This document shows positions 47,380 to 59,281 of a stretch of DNA of 64,000 nt, in pieces. The notes beneath the pieces were generated by a model. It did not search any database, was not told where the DNA came from, and saw only the letters and a list, made by a program, of their open reading frames with translations. Position numbers and translations under genes: made by a program. The stretch's first letter is position 1. Each line of letters begins with the position of its first letter. This DNA is from Psoroptes ovis (lineage: Eukaryota; Arthropoda; Arachnida; Sarcoptiformes; Psoroptidae): positions 186,001 to 250,000 of the forward strand of contig PQWQ01000031.1 of NCBI GenBank assembly GCA_002943765.1, given 5' to 3'.

Positions 47380-47639
47380 AATATTTCTCTGATTCATCAT
47401 CAATTTTGTTTTGCTATGACACATATGCTAATTTTTTCTGCTGTTTTGTTGTTTTGTGATTTTCGATTATTTAAATATTTGTCAATTCATGTTTTTTTTA
47501 TATTTTATTTTCAATCATCAGTCATCATTTATTATTTGTTTGTTTGGTTGGATGTTTCAGTCGTCCTCATCCATTAAACATGAACAACAACATGAAAACA
47601 CATCTTAAAAGTGAATGTTTTCTTTGATAAATATTTTAT

Positions 47640-47717
47640 TGGGTTGTCCACAAAGTTCTTGCCGATTTTCTCATGATTCCCAACGATATAATCGGCAAGA
47701 ACTTTTCGGACAACCCC
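47640..47717 (+). mobile_element. mariner-type MITE, subfamily B
   Basis: TGGGTTGTCCACAAAGTTCT to AGAACTTTTCGGACAACCCC. The arms pair over about 29 bp with few mismatches, and the loop reads CAACGATATAATCGG. Confidence 0.87.
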
Positions 47718-48497
47718 AAATAGATTTGAAATTTTTCAATTTTCTTCTTTCTTATTCCTTCTCTGTGTTTTTTTTTCATTGATAGGAAAATGAATAAATA
47801 AATATTTCTACAAATGTTTTTTTTCGAAGAGAAATATAAATTATTTTGCTCAACAAACAATCAACTACAACAAACAACAATCAAATACAATCAATTTATG
47901 AATGTTTCGATTGGTGAATATCATTATATAACAACAACAACAACAGCACAATGAATGAATAATGTGATCATGAATTTTTGACGATGGAAATTCTTCAACA
48001 GCAGCAGCAACAGCGAAAAACCTTCAAAAACAACCAAAATTTTCGAAACAATCGATTGTATGAATAAATAAATAGACGACAATGAATCATAATGAATCAT
48101 TGATCAATCAATGAATTATAATGAATATTAAACAGCAGATAAAATAAGGCTCAAATCCTCTGAAATTCTCGATTAATTCTTCAAGAATTTCCTACATAAT
48201 TCTTCGAATAAATCGGAGGCTAAAGGTTCAGCTGTGGAATAGAATGATACAGCAAACGCCATGAAAGTATATCACATCGTTTGGTGTGAATTTTTAAAAT
48301 TTTTGATCGTCAAGCAATCATCTTGAACTTTATACATTGCTCATAACTCTTTTATCACTCAAATTTTCAGCCCAAAAGTCTTGAATGTTCAATGTTCAGT
48401 GTTTTGTTCGTTTGATTGTTGAATTCATTTATTTTTAATATTTCCACTGTGATCTTCTTATACAACCGAATACCTTTTAACCGGCAGAGAAAAAAAA

Positions 48498-49002
48498 ATG
48501 CCATTGACATGTTTGACATTTTCATTCATTCAATGGTTGCTGCTGATGGACCAATGGTCCCAGCAACAACAAGAATCGTCATCATCATTTGGGAACATGT
48601 TGTCCGGACAACAACAAAAATTCCAGCAGCATCAACGGCGACGACGACGATCTGCGATATTACCACCATCATCATCATTAAGAATATATTATGAATATTT
48701 ATCAATGATTTATTTAATAGTTGAATATTCAATATCCTTATTATCATCCACATCGATACTATCGATCAAATCAATGTATCATAGAAAATTCGGTTGTCAT
48801 TCGCATCATCATGATCATCATCGACATCATTCGATAGATCATCAATTTCAATTTTTTCATTATAATCAATGGCCAAATCATCATTGTAATCATCATGTTA
48901 ATAATTGTAATTACAATCGAATTAATAAACAATCGATATCATCGAAATGTTGTTTTACATCTATTTTTCTAATATTTCTAATATTTTTGCCTACAAATTT
49001 TG
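48498..49002 (+). CDS. proposed first coding exon of the nAChR gene (long N-terminal extension)
   Basis: ORF from ATG 48498 to the donor at 49003 (GTAAGTAG), 168 codons plus one base. Phase 1 here matches the phase-1 acceptor at 54408, giving ...IFLPTNF-V-NCGSHERRL. The last 20 residues (CCFTSIFLIFLIFLPTNF) look like a signal peptide just before the conserved mature start, which supports the join. However ~145 residues precede it, including an early hydrophobic stretch (MPLTCLTFSFIQWLLL), an Arg/Gln-rich part and a His-rich part (CHSHHHDHHRHHSIDH). Translation could instead begin at a later internal ATG. The 170-codon openness in AT-rich DNA is itself mild support. Confidence 0.6.
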
Positions 49003-52000
49003 GTAAGTAGAGAAATTAATAATAAAATGAAATGAATTTTAAATTGAGTTCGATCGAAATCCAGTATCGAAATCACAGTGAATACATAGAAATAGACTGG
49101 AAAAACATGAAAATTTTCACCAAAAACATAATATTGATTCTAGGTATAGACCTCACAGTAGAATATTTAATAATATTGATATTCTTTGATACCTTGTATC
49201 CTTGGGTACCCGCGAATGATTTTCAATGAATTTTTTTTCCTTATTTCCCGATTTTTTTTCAATTCAAAAAGTGACAACTCTGTGTTTCTCTCAATGTTGA
49301 ATGTGTGTTTATATAATAACACACATTTGATTGAAAATAATAATAAAGCCGATTATTATCATCACTTATTAGGGTTGCCCGAAAAGTTTTTGCCGATTTT
49401 TAGAGATGTTTTTCTATTTAGTAAATTGGCAAAAACTTTTAGGACACCCTATCATTTATTTCTTGTTGAATTTTTTGTTTGTTTATTTATTTATAATAAT
49501 ATTTTTTTTCTGCAACCAAATATTCCATATATTTTTCATTTCAATTTTTCGTTTCAATTGTTATACATTCATTGACATCATCATATAACCGAGATGATAT
49601 TTCCAATGAATGTCATTTGAATTTATCATTTTTATCAGTATTTTTCACGATGAATTTAAATTTAAATGAAAATGGAATTTTATATTATTATGTTGTCCGA
49701 AAAGTTTTGGCCGATTTTCATGTGACAACTATATTCGATTAAGCCGAATGAACTTTTCGGACAACAACCTAATGTAGAAAATGAATTTTGTTTCCCTACC
49801 GCTCTCTCTCTCTCTATTCAAATAGAAATCAAATATAATATTTTGTTTTATTTGTTTGAGTAAACGAAATTTAAATTTTATGATTTGCTTTGAGTCGAAA
49901 AAAACCCTTTAATATGAATTAAATATTTTGAACATAAATATAATTTTATGAAATTCAATATTCAATTTTCAATTTCGATTCATATTCCTTTGATGAATTT
50001 TACACAGATATATCTGTATATATCACCACCTCTGATAATGATGATTTGCAAAAATGACAAAATTGAAAGAAATAAAAAAAATCGTTCCTAAATCTATTCA
50101 ATGCTTTTTGACCCTGTGAATTGATTCAACGATTTTTAAAATTTTTCGGCAACAAATTAAAGACCTTAAGGTCTTTGCATTTCATTCCAGTACGATTCTA
50201 AGAAATCATGTTCTCAAGAATTATTTTTTTGCTTTCAGAAAACACAATGGCAATCTGGCCATTTCACATTTGCTGGATTGGCTGTTGAATGAATGAATTG
50301 AATTCCTCAATAAACAATCTTCTGCTGCAGCAATTTTCACGAACAATAATTGTTTGAAAAGTTGTTGCAGCCAAATATCTTTGAAAAGAAATTCCATTTT
50401 AAAAAATTTATTGTACAAGCCCCAGTCAACAACAACACAAAGATATAATTCTCAACAAACAAATAAGAAAACACATAAATAAAAATATGTCAGTGGATAA
50501 ATAATATAATTACATTTTGATTCAGGTCGGTCGTCTTTAGAGTTTTCAAGAAATAATTTTCCTGAGATTTTTTCAAGAATTTTTACACACATAAAGAATT
50601 CTCGAGAATTTCTTTCCCCAAATCTTACCTTTGATTTTTTTTCTTAAGATTTCATTGATTCATTTGGGCTGTGTTTTCTGGTATAATTGCTTGGCAAATT
50701 TTTGAAATTTTCTTTGAAATTTTTTGCTGAAACAGTCTTTTTTTCACCATATATTTTCATTTCTTAATTTGAACACCACACTTATATTTCTTAAGGTCGA
50801 TTTCAGTGATGATTGAGAAAACAACAACAATAAATATAGCCATACAAATACAACAAACGAACACGCACAATCATCATTAGTATTTATTTTCATACACATT
50901 GTTAATTCAGTATGGTTTCAGATTTTGATTTTGATTTGATTTGATTAGATTAGATTCGTTTCGACATTTCTATTTGATTTTTGGTTTGTATTTTTTTGCC
51001 TGTGTGTTGGTGTGTCATGATTATCAATCATGGTGAACTTATTTTTGGTTCTTCGAATTAAGAAAATTCTGCTTATTCTTTGCTTACTGCTTTGCTTTGC
51101 TTGCTTTTAGATAAAGAATTTTCCTGTCAAAAAATTCTTCTTTTGATGATGATGATTTACACAATCATCTTTAATTACGAACAATATATGTTTGCTTGTA
51201 TTGATACATTTGCTGTTAGGTTGTTGTCCGAAAAGTTTTGGCCGATTTTCATATGGCAACTCTATTCGATTAAGCCGAATGAACTTTTCGGGCAACAACC
51301 TTTAATATATAAATGAACTGGTATATATATTCTCTCAATTACTTTATTATTATTATTATTATTTTTGGATTCATAATAATCAAATTATAGAACAAACTTT
51401 GAAATTTTTCTTTTTTCCTTTTTTTGAAAATCTTAATTTTATTTTGTCGAATGGTAATTTAATTTGATTCGATGAATGATAATTTTATTACAGGATTTCA
51501 AGTTTTAATTCGTAGTTTTAAATTTAATTTTCGTAATTTTGAATGCAATTTTAAGCGGTAAAATTACGAAATTCAATTTTAAAACTACGAATTAAAACTT
51601 GAAACCCTGTATTTGTGAAAAAAAGAATCGAAATTCTATTCCGTTTTAATCACATACATATATATCCTTTAATGAAGTTATAACCATTCGAAAAATTTCA
51701 AAGAATTTGAATTATTTCAAAACTTTGAAATAATTTTTCTTTGGCCCGGATGTATATGATTGCAAAAAATAGAAATCAATATTGATTGAAATGAAATGTA
51801 TTCGATTCGGCATCAAATCAAAATCAAATTTAAATCTTGAATGAAATATTTGAAAAAGTATCAAATTAATTGAATGAATTGAAAAGAATGAATGAACTTG
51901 AATGGATTCATTCATTCATTGCACACTTGAAAGCTTTGATGATAATTGAACAGTATTGAATAGCTCTGTGTGAAAATGAAATGAAATGAAATAACTTATT

Positions 52001-55000
52001 AAAATCGAAACAGAAGCGAATCGAAGATGAATAAAATGAAATTTGACAAGGAATATATGAAATTCTTAGCCAATAAAATTCAATGTGACAAATTGTGAAA
52101 ATTTCGGTGTCACATTCAATATTCTTCGTATGATTAATACCTAATGGTTCAAAATTGCATTCAAAACTACAAAAATCAACTTGAAAACTACGAAAATTAA
52201 TTTTAAAATTCTGAATTAAAACTTGAAATCTTGTATTTTAATAAATATAAAATATAATTCCAATCATCTGCATTAATCTTTAAGTAAACAGAGAAGACGA
52301 AGAGAAGTTAATGATTCGAATGTTTTTCTTTTTCGAATGATTCAAGGTTCGATAATAGGTTCTAGTCTTAAAGAAAATTCAGAAAATTTTTAAGGGTAAT
52401 CAATAATAATAATATTCGACAGTCCCAGAAATGATTGATTAATTCTTAAATAAATTCATGAATTTCAAATGTAATTTCAATGAAATTTCATTCATTGTTA
52501 TATCACATTGTTTGACATACATATATCTATAGCCTTAATCTCAAAATGAGCATTTTTTCCCCATGTCCCTATGTGTTCGACAGCTACACAGCAATGAATG
52601 CGATACTGATGAAGACAAAATGGTTTTATTTTTCGATTGATCATCGATTTCTTCTTCTTCGGGGTTTCAATATCCATGGCATTATCTGTATGTGATGTTT
52701 GATTATCATAATATCAGAGAAAGATTATTCTTAAAAAATTCTTACTTTGTCATATTTGTTTCCTCCTTCACGATGATGATCAATGACAAAATATAATGAT
52801 GAATCATATACACCAAGAATGAATTAAGGCCCCAAAGATCTCGAATTTTTGGTCCCAATTTTCAGTTTTTATTTGAGACAAGTGAAACACGCTGGAATTT
52901 GAGAGAAAAATTTTTCCATGGCTTTATTTTGAATTTACTTTCTATTATTTTCGAATGTCATCTTTTGGTATTTGTTTTTTACAGAATGAATACTGAGATT
53001 AAGATCTATAACCCTGTTAAGAAATCCTATTCAAAAGTTGAAACCTTCTACTTGAAAATTTCAATTTTCTAGTATATTGAACTAGTGAGACTCTGAGTGA
53101 CTTTGCCTTTTTGAAATTTTTAAAATTTAAAAATTGATTATCAGGTATTTTTTTGAAAGAAATCATTGCAGGGAAGAAAACTGTTGGGCCCTCATTGCTT
53201 GTGTATGCATCGATTTATTTAGTATACCTATTAGCTCGGATCGATTATTGATTTGAATAAAATTGGAGCTTATTTCGAAGGCAAATAATTAATTCAAGTC
53301 AAATCTCTTGATTTTCATATCAACATTTTACTGAGAAGTGTGTCAAGAGAATTTCAATGTTGGACAATATTTTTTCGTGTGTATATGGATATGTATGTTT
53401 GTTCAAGAATAATTTTTGTGATTCCTAGGAATTTTATTTGATATGTTTTCAAATTTTTTTTATTTCTCTGGGCCTTGGTCCATAGGTCATCTTTGATGAT
53501 ATTCAAAAAGTAAACATTTAAAAAAAATAAATGATATTATTAACAAAATTTGGGTTGTCCCATAAGTTCTTGTCGTTTTTCGAATGAAAAAAATCGAAAA
53601 AACGGCAAAAACTTATGGGACAACCCAATAATAATGATAAAACATTGAATTTAATTTCATTTCATTTTTTGTTGTTGGGCAAACATTTTTCCAAAAAATT
53701 TTAAAAATTGAAAAATTTATTCTTGTTGTTTTCCATGGCAAGCAAACATGGCCCAATGAACCTTGGGCCTTCTCATTTTTTAGTGAAAAAATAATAATAA
53801 TAAATTATGATGTAACTATAAATATATTAATTGGAATTTGTTTTTATTTATTGTATTTCGGTTGTTGTTCGAAAAGTTTATTCGGCTTAATCGAATAGAG
53901 TTGCTTGCATGAAAATCGGCCAAAATTTTTCGGACAACCAAAATATTTCATTTTCGTTTCATGGGTATAATGTCAAACAATTCTTTGAATTGTTTGTTTG
54001 ACCTTACAATAATAAAGAATAATTAAATAAGTTTTCCACTATTTTTCCTGTTTTGTTGTTGTTTATTCTTTTCATTATCACAATCGCCGAATCTAAACAA
54101 ACAAAAAGCACCGAAGACTTTAAATACTTTGGTACAAAAAATTATTAATGAATTCAATGAGTTTTGAAACTTTGTGATAGGTCCCCTTTGAACATTATAT
54201 TTATTAGTTTGTCCGAAAAGTTTTTGCCGATTATTCGGTAGGGAATCATGAGAAAATCGGCAAGAACTTATCGGACAATTAAAATATATTCATTGTTCAG
54301 AAGTTCAAAATTGAGAAATTGACAATTGAATATTGTTTTTGTATTAATTAAAATGAACCAATTATAATAATTAATATTTATTTATTCATTTCATTTCATT
54401 TTACAAGTAAATTGTGGTTCACATGAACGAAGATTATTAAATGATTTATTAAGCAATTATAATGTATTGGAGCGGCCAGTTGCCAATGAATCTGAAGTAT
54501 TGATTGTTTATTTTAGCCTAACGCTGCAACAAATAATTGATGTTGATGAAAAAAATCAAAATATAATCACCAATATGTGGCTTAGATTGGTAATTTTTCG
54601 GCTGATAATTTTAATTAATGTAATTAATATTTAATGAATTTCATTTTGATTTCAAAAGGAATGGAATGATTCAAATCTTCGATGGTCGCCTAATGATTAT
54701 GGTGGTATTACCGATCTGCGTATATCACCGGATAAAGTATGGCGTCCAGATATTCTGTTATATAATAGGTATTTGAGTGAATCATTTTTGATTTTCGAAA
54801 ATGTTTGACCAATTTTGAATTGAAATGAATTTTTTTCTTTGGTCCCTTTGTACGGTCTCAGTGCCGATGAAAAATTCGATGGAACCTATCATTCGAATGT
54901 TGTTGTAACACATACTGGTAGTTGTCTGTATATACCGCCCGGTATATTTAAAAGCACATGTAAAATCGATATCACATGGTTTCCATTCGATGATCAATTT

Positions 55001-58000
55001 TGTAATATTAAATTTGGCTCGTGGACTTATTATGGTTCGGCTGTTGATTTAAGATTTATAAATGAAACTAGTGATGGTGATATATCTCCATATATACCGA
55101 ATGGTGAATGGGTATTACTTGGTATGTTTACAACCGAAAAATTTTATATTAACAAAATCAATCATTGATTGATCGATTCATACGTGCTAATAATTATTTT
55201 ATTTCAGGTGTACCTGGACAACGAAACGTTCAAACATATGAATGTTGTCCCGAACAATATATTGACATTACATATACCATAGGTATCCGGCGGCGAACAT
55301 TATATTATGGTTTCAATTTAATAGTGCCTAGTGTCATTATATCATCGATGACATTGCTCAGTTTTACATTGCCACCAGATTCGGGTGAAAAATTAACATT
55401 AGGTGTCACAATTTTACTTTCCATGATTGTAAGTATATATTCTCTTATTTAGAAGAAAATTTAGAATAAACTATAGCCCTTAATGATAACTTAATTTATA
55501 ATTTAGTAATAATAATCAAATCATTAACAAATTTTTCAAATCAATAATAAAAAATTGCTTAGGTGTTCATGATGCAATTGGCCGAAATTATGCCAGGTAA
55601 GTGAAAATTTGGCCTCTTTCAATTATTGATAATTGATAAATTCGACTCTCTGAGACAGCAAAAAATGTAAAAATGAAAAACCCTTATATAATTTCCATGT
55701 TTCCCCGAACGATCCGTTTGATCGATCAACTGTGAAATCAAATTGAACTAGGACCAATTTGCCTTGTTTTTGGGCCATTCAAATTTCGCTCTTGTTTGAC
55801 CCTGTGTCCCTGTTTAATTGAATTTTACTAATGTTCATGTTTTCCATTAGTTTTGTATTAGTCGACAATTCTCCTTTTTATTATTATTCAAAAGACAAAG
55901 TTTATTATCATCAAAATGTTGATTTTCAAATAGTTCATTTTCGTTTCATTTATTATTTATCATTATCCTCAATCATCATATTAGGCTGTCCGAAAAGTTC
56001 ATTCGGCTTAATCATGAATAAAGTTGCTAATGAAAATCGGCCAAAATTTTTCGGACAACCTAATTTTTATTATTAATTTTTGATTAAATCAAATCAAAGT
56101 TTTCTTTTTCTTCCGATATTTTTCATATAATATCACAGATGTAACAGATTGGAAATATATGTTTGAAAGTTTCAATTAGCTTTTTTAGCCATGACTTGTT
56201 TTGAGCTCAGAATTCAATTTTCAATTTAATGAATCGAAAATAATTAGAAGAAATTTGAATTCAAATACTGGGTTGTCCGCTAAGTTTTTCGCCGGTTATT
56301 TCATAGAAAATCATTCGAAAAATCGTCAAAAACTTTTCGGGCAACCTAAATATACATGAATTTATGACCAGAGAAAAGTGAGAGCTTTGAAATTTGATCA
56401 AATTCGGGCCGATTTCACTCGTTGAAAATGGTCTAGAATCGTTCAAAACTTTAAACTTTGGACCAATTTTAAATTCTTTAAATGAATTCAATTGAATTAT
56501 ATTAATTTGTATAATTTTTCTCCTCCTCCCACTACTTTTTCCCTGTATTCCTTGAATCGATCACAGCTACATCGGATTCTGTTTCGATTGTTGGTAAGTA
56601 ATTTTGTCAAATTCTTGCAAAAAACTTGTGTTTTGTCGATTCCTTCGATTCCAGAATTTACAGAATACCACCACCAATTCTTGCCAAACCGAACATCCTG
56701 ATATTATTTTAATTTATCATCCAATTTATTCTATTTTGAATTTTTATTACAAAAATTCAAAGTTTTAATTCGTAGTTTTGAAATTAAATTTCGTACTTTT
56801 CAAGTTTATTTTCATAGTTTTGAATATAATTTTAAACAGTAAAATTACGAAATTAAATTTGAAAACTATGAAAATTAATTTCAAAATCACGAATTAAAAC
56901 TTTAAAACTTTGCAATTATGAATGTTGATTGTTTTTTCTTTCATTTTATATTTGTGCACATGAAAAAAACCAAATTATTCAGGATCTTATTTCGCTTGCA
57001 TAATGGTAATGGTTGCATTTTCTGTCGTTATGACTGTAGTTGTGCTCAATTTTCATCATCGTACTACTGAACAACAACAGGAAATGCCTAAATGGGTAAG
57101 TTTTCTTTCTTAAGATTTGAATAGTTCTTAATGTTGAACAACAACAATAACAACAACGACATTAACTCATGTGTTGGTGTTCATCTTAGATTGATTGAAA
57201 TTGGAAGAATTTCCAATGAAATTGATCTAAAATAAAATAAAGTATTCATGAATTTTAAATTCAAGGAAATTCATTTGAATAATAATTTATTTTTGGGTCC
57301 ATTTTACTTTATTTTACTTTGTTTCTACCTTATATTTCTTAATGAATGTTCCTTAAGATACGAAAAGTAATCATTACATGGCTACCAATGATATTGAGGA
57401 TAAAGAAGCCACCTGAACTGATGCGACATGAACAAGCGAATAATAATAATAATAGTGATAATCACATATCGAATAGAAATATTATTATTGATGCTGCTAA
57501 TAATAATAACAGCAATAATAACAATAACCCTACAATGACAACATCAATTTTAATGACAAATCAATATAATAACAACAACAATAGAACTATAACCTCATCA
57601 TTATCATCACCAACACATTTAGAATTGATACGTTTGACAGCAAAAATGAAAGAATATGAATCCTTATGTCATAAACATGATTGTATACATCGTAATAATA
57701 AATATCAACAACAAATGTCATATGAATCAATGATTCATAGCAATAGACAAACAAGTGGAATATGTCCATGGAATACATTTTCAGGCCATATTCCACCACC
57801 AACGGCCTCAGATCATATTCATGATCATATGCAACAATCGATATCACCACCATTCAATGAACAATCATTTTTGAATCAACAACCTCAACAGCAGCGACGT
57901 CATTGTGGTCGATTATTTGAAACAACGAATCCTGTGATTCATCATTTTGATCATCATCATCAAAGTCAACAACCGCAACAATCCTTAGAATTGAATCCAT

Positions 58001-58242
58001 GTTGTTGTTGTATGTGTACCGGCACCGGTACACATCAAACAATCGATTATTTTGATTCAATAATGCAAGAATTACGTTTCATCACTAATCGTTATCGACG
58101 TGAAGATGATCTAAATGATATAATTAGTGAATGGAAATATGCTGCCATTGTTATTGATCGCCTTTGTTTGATTGTGTTCAGCACGTTTGCCGTATTATCT
58201 TTGGTCATTTGTTTAGCATCAGCACCACATTTGCTTGCTTGA
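48498..58242 (+). CDS. nicotinic acetylcholine receptor alpha-type subunit (alpha7-like)
   Basis: Proposed exons: 48498-49002, 54408-54589, 54659-54768, 54862-55121, 55208-55428, 55563-55596, 56567-56593, 56983-57095 and 57358-58242 (TGA). All phases agree, giving ~778 aa. It is a pentameric ligand-gated cation channel subunit of the plasma membrane. The agonist-binding domain starts NCGSHERRLLNDLLSNYN and includes WNDSNLRWSPNDYGG and WRPDILLYN. The Cys-loop is C299 to C313 (13 residues between). The vicinal cysteines C365-C366 in loop C (TYECCPEQY) make it an alpha subunit. TM1 is ~388-408. TM2 follows GEK (intermediate-ring Glu at 413, Thr at 2', Leu423 at 9', Ile at 12', Glu at 20'). TM3 is ~447-470, then an Asn/His/Gln-rich intracellular loop and TM4 near the C-terminus. 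Coupling AEIMPATSD and VLNFHHR favour the alpha7-like clade. Exon 7 is only 27 nt. Intron 1 is 5.4 kb and introns 6 and 7 carry transposable elements. Exons 2-9 are certain; exon 1 is less so. Confidence 0.92.
49368..49450 (+). mobile_element. mariner-type MITE, subfamily B variant
   Basis: TTAGGGTTGCCCGAAAAGTT to AACTTTTAGGACACCCTA. The loop TTTTTCTATTTAGTAAATTG resembles the copies at 30140 and 41474. Confidence 0.8.
49688..49772 (+). mobile_element. mariner-type MITE, subfamily A
   Basis: TTATGTTGTCCGAAAAGTTT to CTTTTCGGACAACAACCTAA, with the core CAACTATATTCGATTAAGCC. Confidence 0.86.
51216..51304 (+). mobile_element. mariner-type MITE, subfamily A
   Basis: TTAGGTTGTTGTCCGAAAAG to CTTTTCGGGCAACAACCTTT, with the core CAACTCTATTCGATTAAGCC. 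It is close to the A consensus. Confidence 0.87.
51489..51611. mobile_element. family D palindromic MITE, best-preserved copy
   Basis: TACAGGATTTCAAGTTTTAA at the left is complementary to TTAAAACTTGAAACCCTGTA at the right with one mismatch. The ~30-bp terminal repeats continue into TCGTAGTTTTA. TA dinucleotides lie at both ends. Confidence 0.85.
52151..52236. mobile_element. family D MITE, left-truncated
   Basis: Only the right half is clear: TTGCATTCAAAACTACAAAA through to AATTAAAACTTGAAATCTTG. The left arm is missing or strongly diverged. Confidence 0.65.
53550..53629. mobile_element. mariner-type MITE, subfamily C
   Basis: TTGGGTTGTCCCATAAGTTC pairs with AACTTATGGGACAACCCAA. It forms a near-perfect hairpin whose stem continues through TTGTCGTTTTTCGA and its complement. 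Confidence 0.9.
53858..53943 (-). mobile_element. mariner-type MITE, subfamily A, inverted
   Basis: TCGGTTGTTGTTCGAAAAGT to AATTTTTCGGACAACCAAA, with the core ATCGAATAGAGTTGCTTGCA. Confidence 0.85.
54205..54280 (-). mobile_element. mariner-type MITE, subfamily B, inverted
   Basis: TAGTTTGTCCGAAAAGTTTT to AAGAACTTATCGGACAATTA. The loop reads GATTATTCGGTAGGGAATCA. It lies 128 bp before an nAChR acceptor. Confidence 0.8.
55981..56064 (-). mobile_element. mariner-type MITE, subfamily A, inverted, in nAChR intron 6
   Basis: TTAGGCTGTCCGAAAAGTTC to AATTTTTCGGACAACCTAA, with the core ATCATGAATAAAGTTGCTAA. Confidence 0.86.
56269..56348 (-). mobile_element. mariner-type MITE, subfamily B, inverted, in nAChR intron 6
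   Basis: TGGGTTGTCCGCTAAGTTTT to AAACTTTTCGGGCAACCTAA. The loop reads CCGGTTATTTCATAGAAAAT. Confidence 0.82.
56748..56913. mobile_element. family D element, expanded, in nAChR intron 7
   Basis: TACAAAAATTCAAAGTTTTA to TTAAAACTTTAAAACTTTGC. It is longer than the other D copies because the TTTTCGTAGTTTTGAA unit is repeated within it. It takes up much of the 389-bp intron. Confidence 0.72.
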
Positions 58243-58367
58243 AATGTATATCTAGGTTCCGAAAAACAGAAATATTTCATTTTATTGAAAAGAACCATTT
58301 ATTTTTTGTGTGAGAGATCATGTTTGGGCCCAAAATGAATTCAATTCCAGATTGTCAAAGACCCGAA

Positions 58368-58373
58368 AATAAA
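58368..58373 (+). terminator. putative polyadenylation signal (AATAAA)
   Basis: 126 bases past the stop of the first nAChR gene, inside an A-rich stretch. Assigned by position only. Confidence 0.4.
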
Positions 58374-58657
58374 AAAAAATGTCAAAATTAAACCAATCAA
58401 TGACATTGATACATCATTATTGATAAAATCATTCTCATTAAAAAAAATCATCCTCTGGTACATATACCCTGCTAAACCCTGAACCTTTCAAAAAACAAGA
58501 CAATATGAGACCAAGAGATATAATCAGACCACAAATAGTACAAGATACAAAGATGATATTATTATCATATGTGAAATGATCTGAAAAAAACCAAATAAAC
58601 AAATAATCCCTTCCCCAGAACAGAACAGAACATGCATTAAATTGAGTCTATGGTTTA

Positions 58658-58677
58658 ACACACACACACACACACAC
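58658..58677. repeat. CA dinucleotide run
   Basis: About ten tandem CA units. Confidence 0.88.
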
Positions 58678-58782
58678 GAGATTAGTACCATACACACACA
58701 TGAACACATGATTCAATTCATTTAAAATTTGTTTCAAATAAAACAATTCCAAATACACAATAAACGAGCATCATGCAGATCA

Positions 58783-58870
58783 TTAGGTTGTTGTCCCATA
58801 AGTTTTTGCCATTTTTTAAATTTCTTATTCATTCGAAAAACGGCAATAACTTATGGGACAACAACCTAAT
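58783..58870. mobile_element. mariner-type MITE, subfamily C
   Basis: TTAGGTTGTTGTCCCATAAG pairs with CTTATGGGACAACAACCTAA, a 20-bp exact terminal stem. The ATTCGAAAAACGGCAA motif is typical of C. Confidence 0.9.
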
Positions 58871-59281
58871 AATTTGCATGATTACTTTCGTTGAAATCGT
58901 TGAATCTTTTGTTGTTTTTTTTACTGCTGCAATTCAAAACCAAGCCAAACATTCGAAAAATTATTTCGAGGAAAATTCTACGAATTTCCATTACACTGGT
59001 TCGATTATTATCATTTTCAATGTACCAAAACATCACCAAGTACCAATTGAATTGAACCAAAATAAATTGTTTTCCGATATTCATTTGTTTATTCGGTCCA
59101 AAAGTGTGTATTTTCACACACAATTTTGAATCATGAATGTTTTCGATGAAACAAAAGAAATAAATGAAAAATAAAATAAATTCATTTCAATTGTAATGAT
59201 TGTCTTTGCCTGCCAATTTCATGCAAAAACGGGTGCGATTGAACAAATCCATATAACCATATTAAATATTGTCATCATTAT

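Larger units (their letters stand above)
22076..48497. other. 26-kb gene-poor region packed with MITEs
   Basis: No ORF with recognisable domains or plausible multi-exon structure was seen on either strand. The longest ORFs (up to ~130 codons) are AT-rich, and many encode pieces of the MITEs. The region holds 31 mariner-type MITE copies, two family D copies (38778, 39079), homopolymer and GAAT/ATTC microsatellites, and many short GGCCC-containing stretches. Sub-stretches with few elements are about 32-33.2, 36-38.1, 39.2-39.8 and 44-45.8 kb. It could contain distal regulatory elements, non-coding RNAs or 5' UTR exons of the receptor gene that I cannot recognise. Confidence 0.65.
49003..54407 (+). 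other. nAChR intron 1 (5.4 kb)
   Basis: Non-coding stretch between the proposed first exon and the exon encoding NCGSHERRLL. It contains six mariner-type MITEs (49368, 49688, 51216, 53550, 53858, 54205) and two family D elements (51489, 52151), and no other gene that I can support. Confidence 0.6.

Noticed and set aside
48598..48612. TTGTCCGGACAA palindrome resembling a MITE end inside nAChR exon 1
   Set aside because: Only the outer few bases match. There is no AAAGTT continuation and no second arm, so it is a chance match within coding sequence.
49000..52400. tRNA-like B-box strings (GTTCGA/GTTCAA) in non-coding DNA
   Set aside because: None is accompanied by a matching A box, anticodon stem or acceptor stem at the right spacing, so no tRNA is called in the window.
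22373..56491. Many ORFs sharing a peptide like LSEKFxPIF--QLYSIKPNELFGQ, suggesting a protein family
   Set aside because: The peptide is the translation of the A-type MITE. It appears in various frames, on both strands and always at MITE coordinates, so it is not a coding family.
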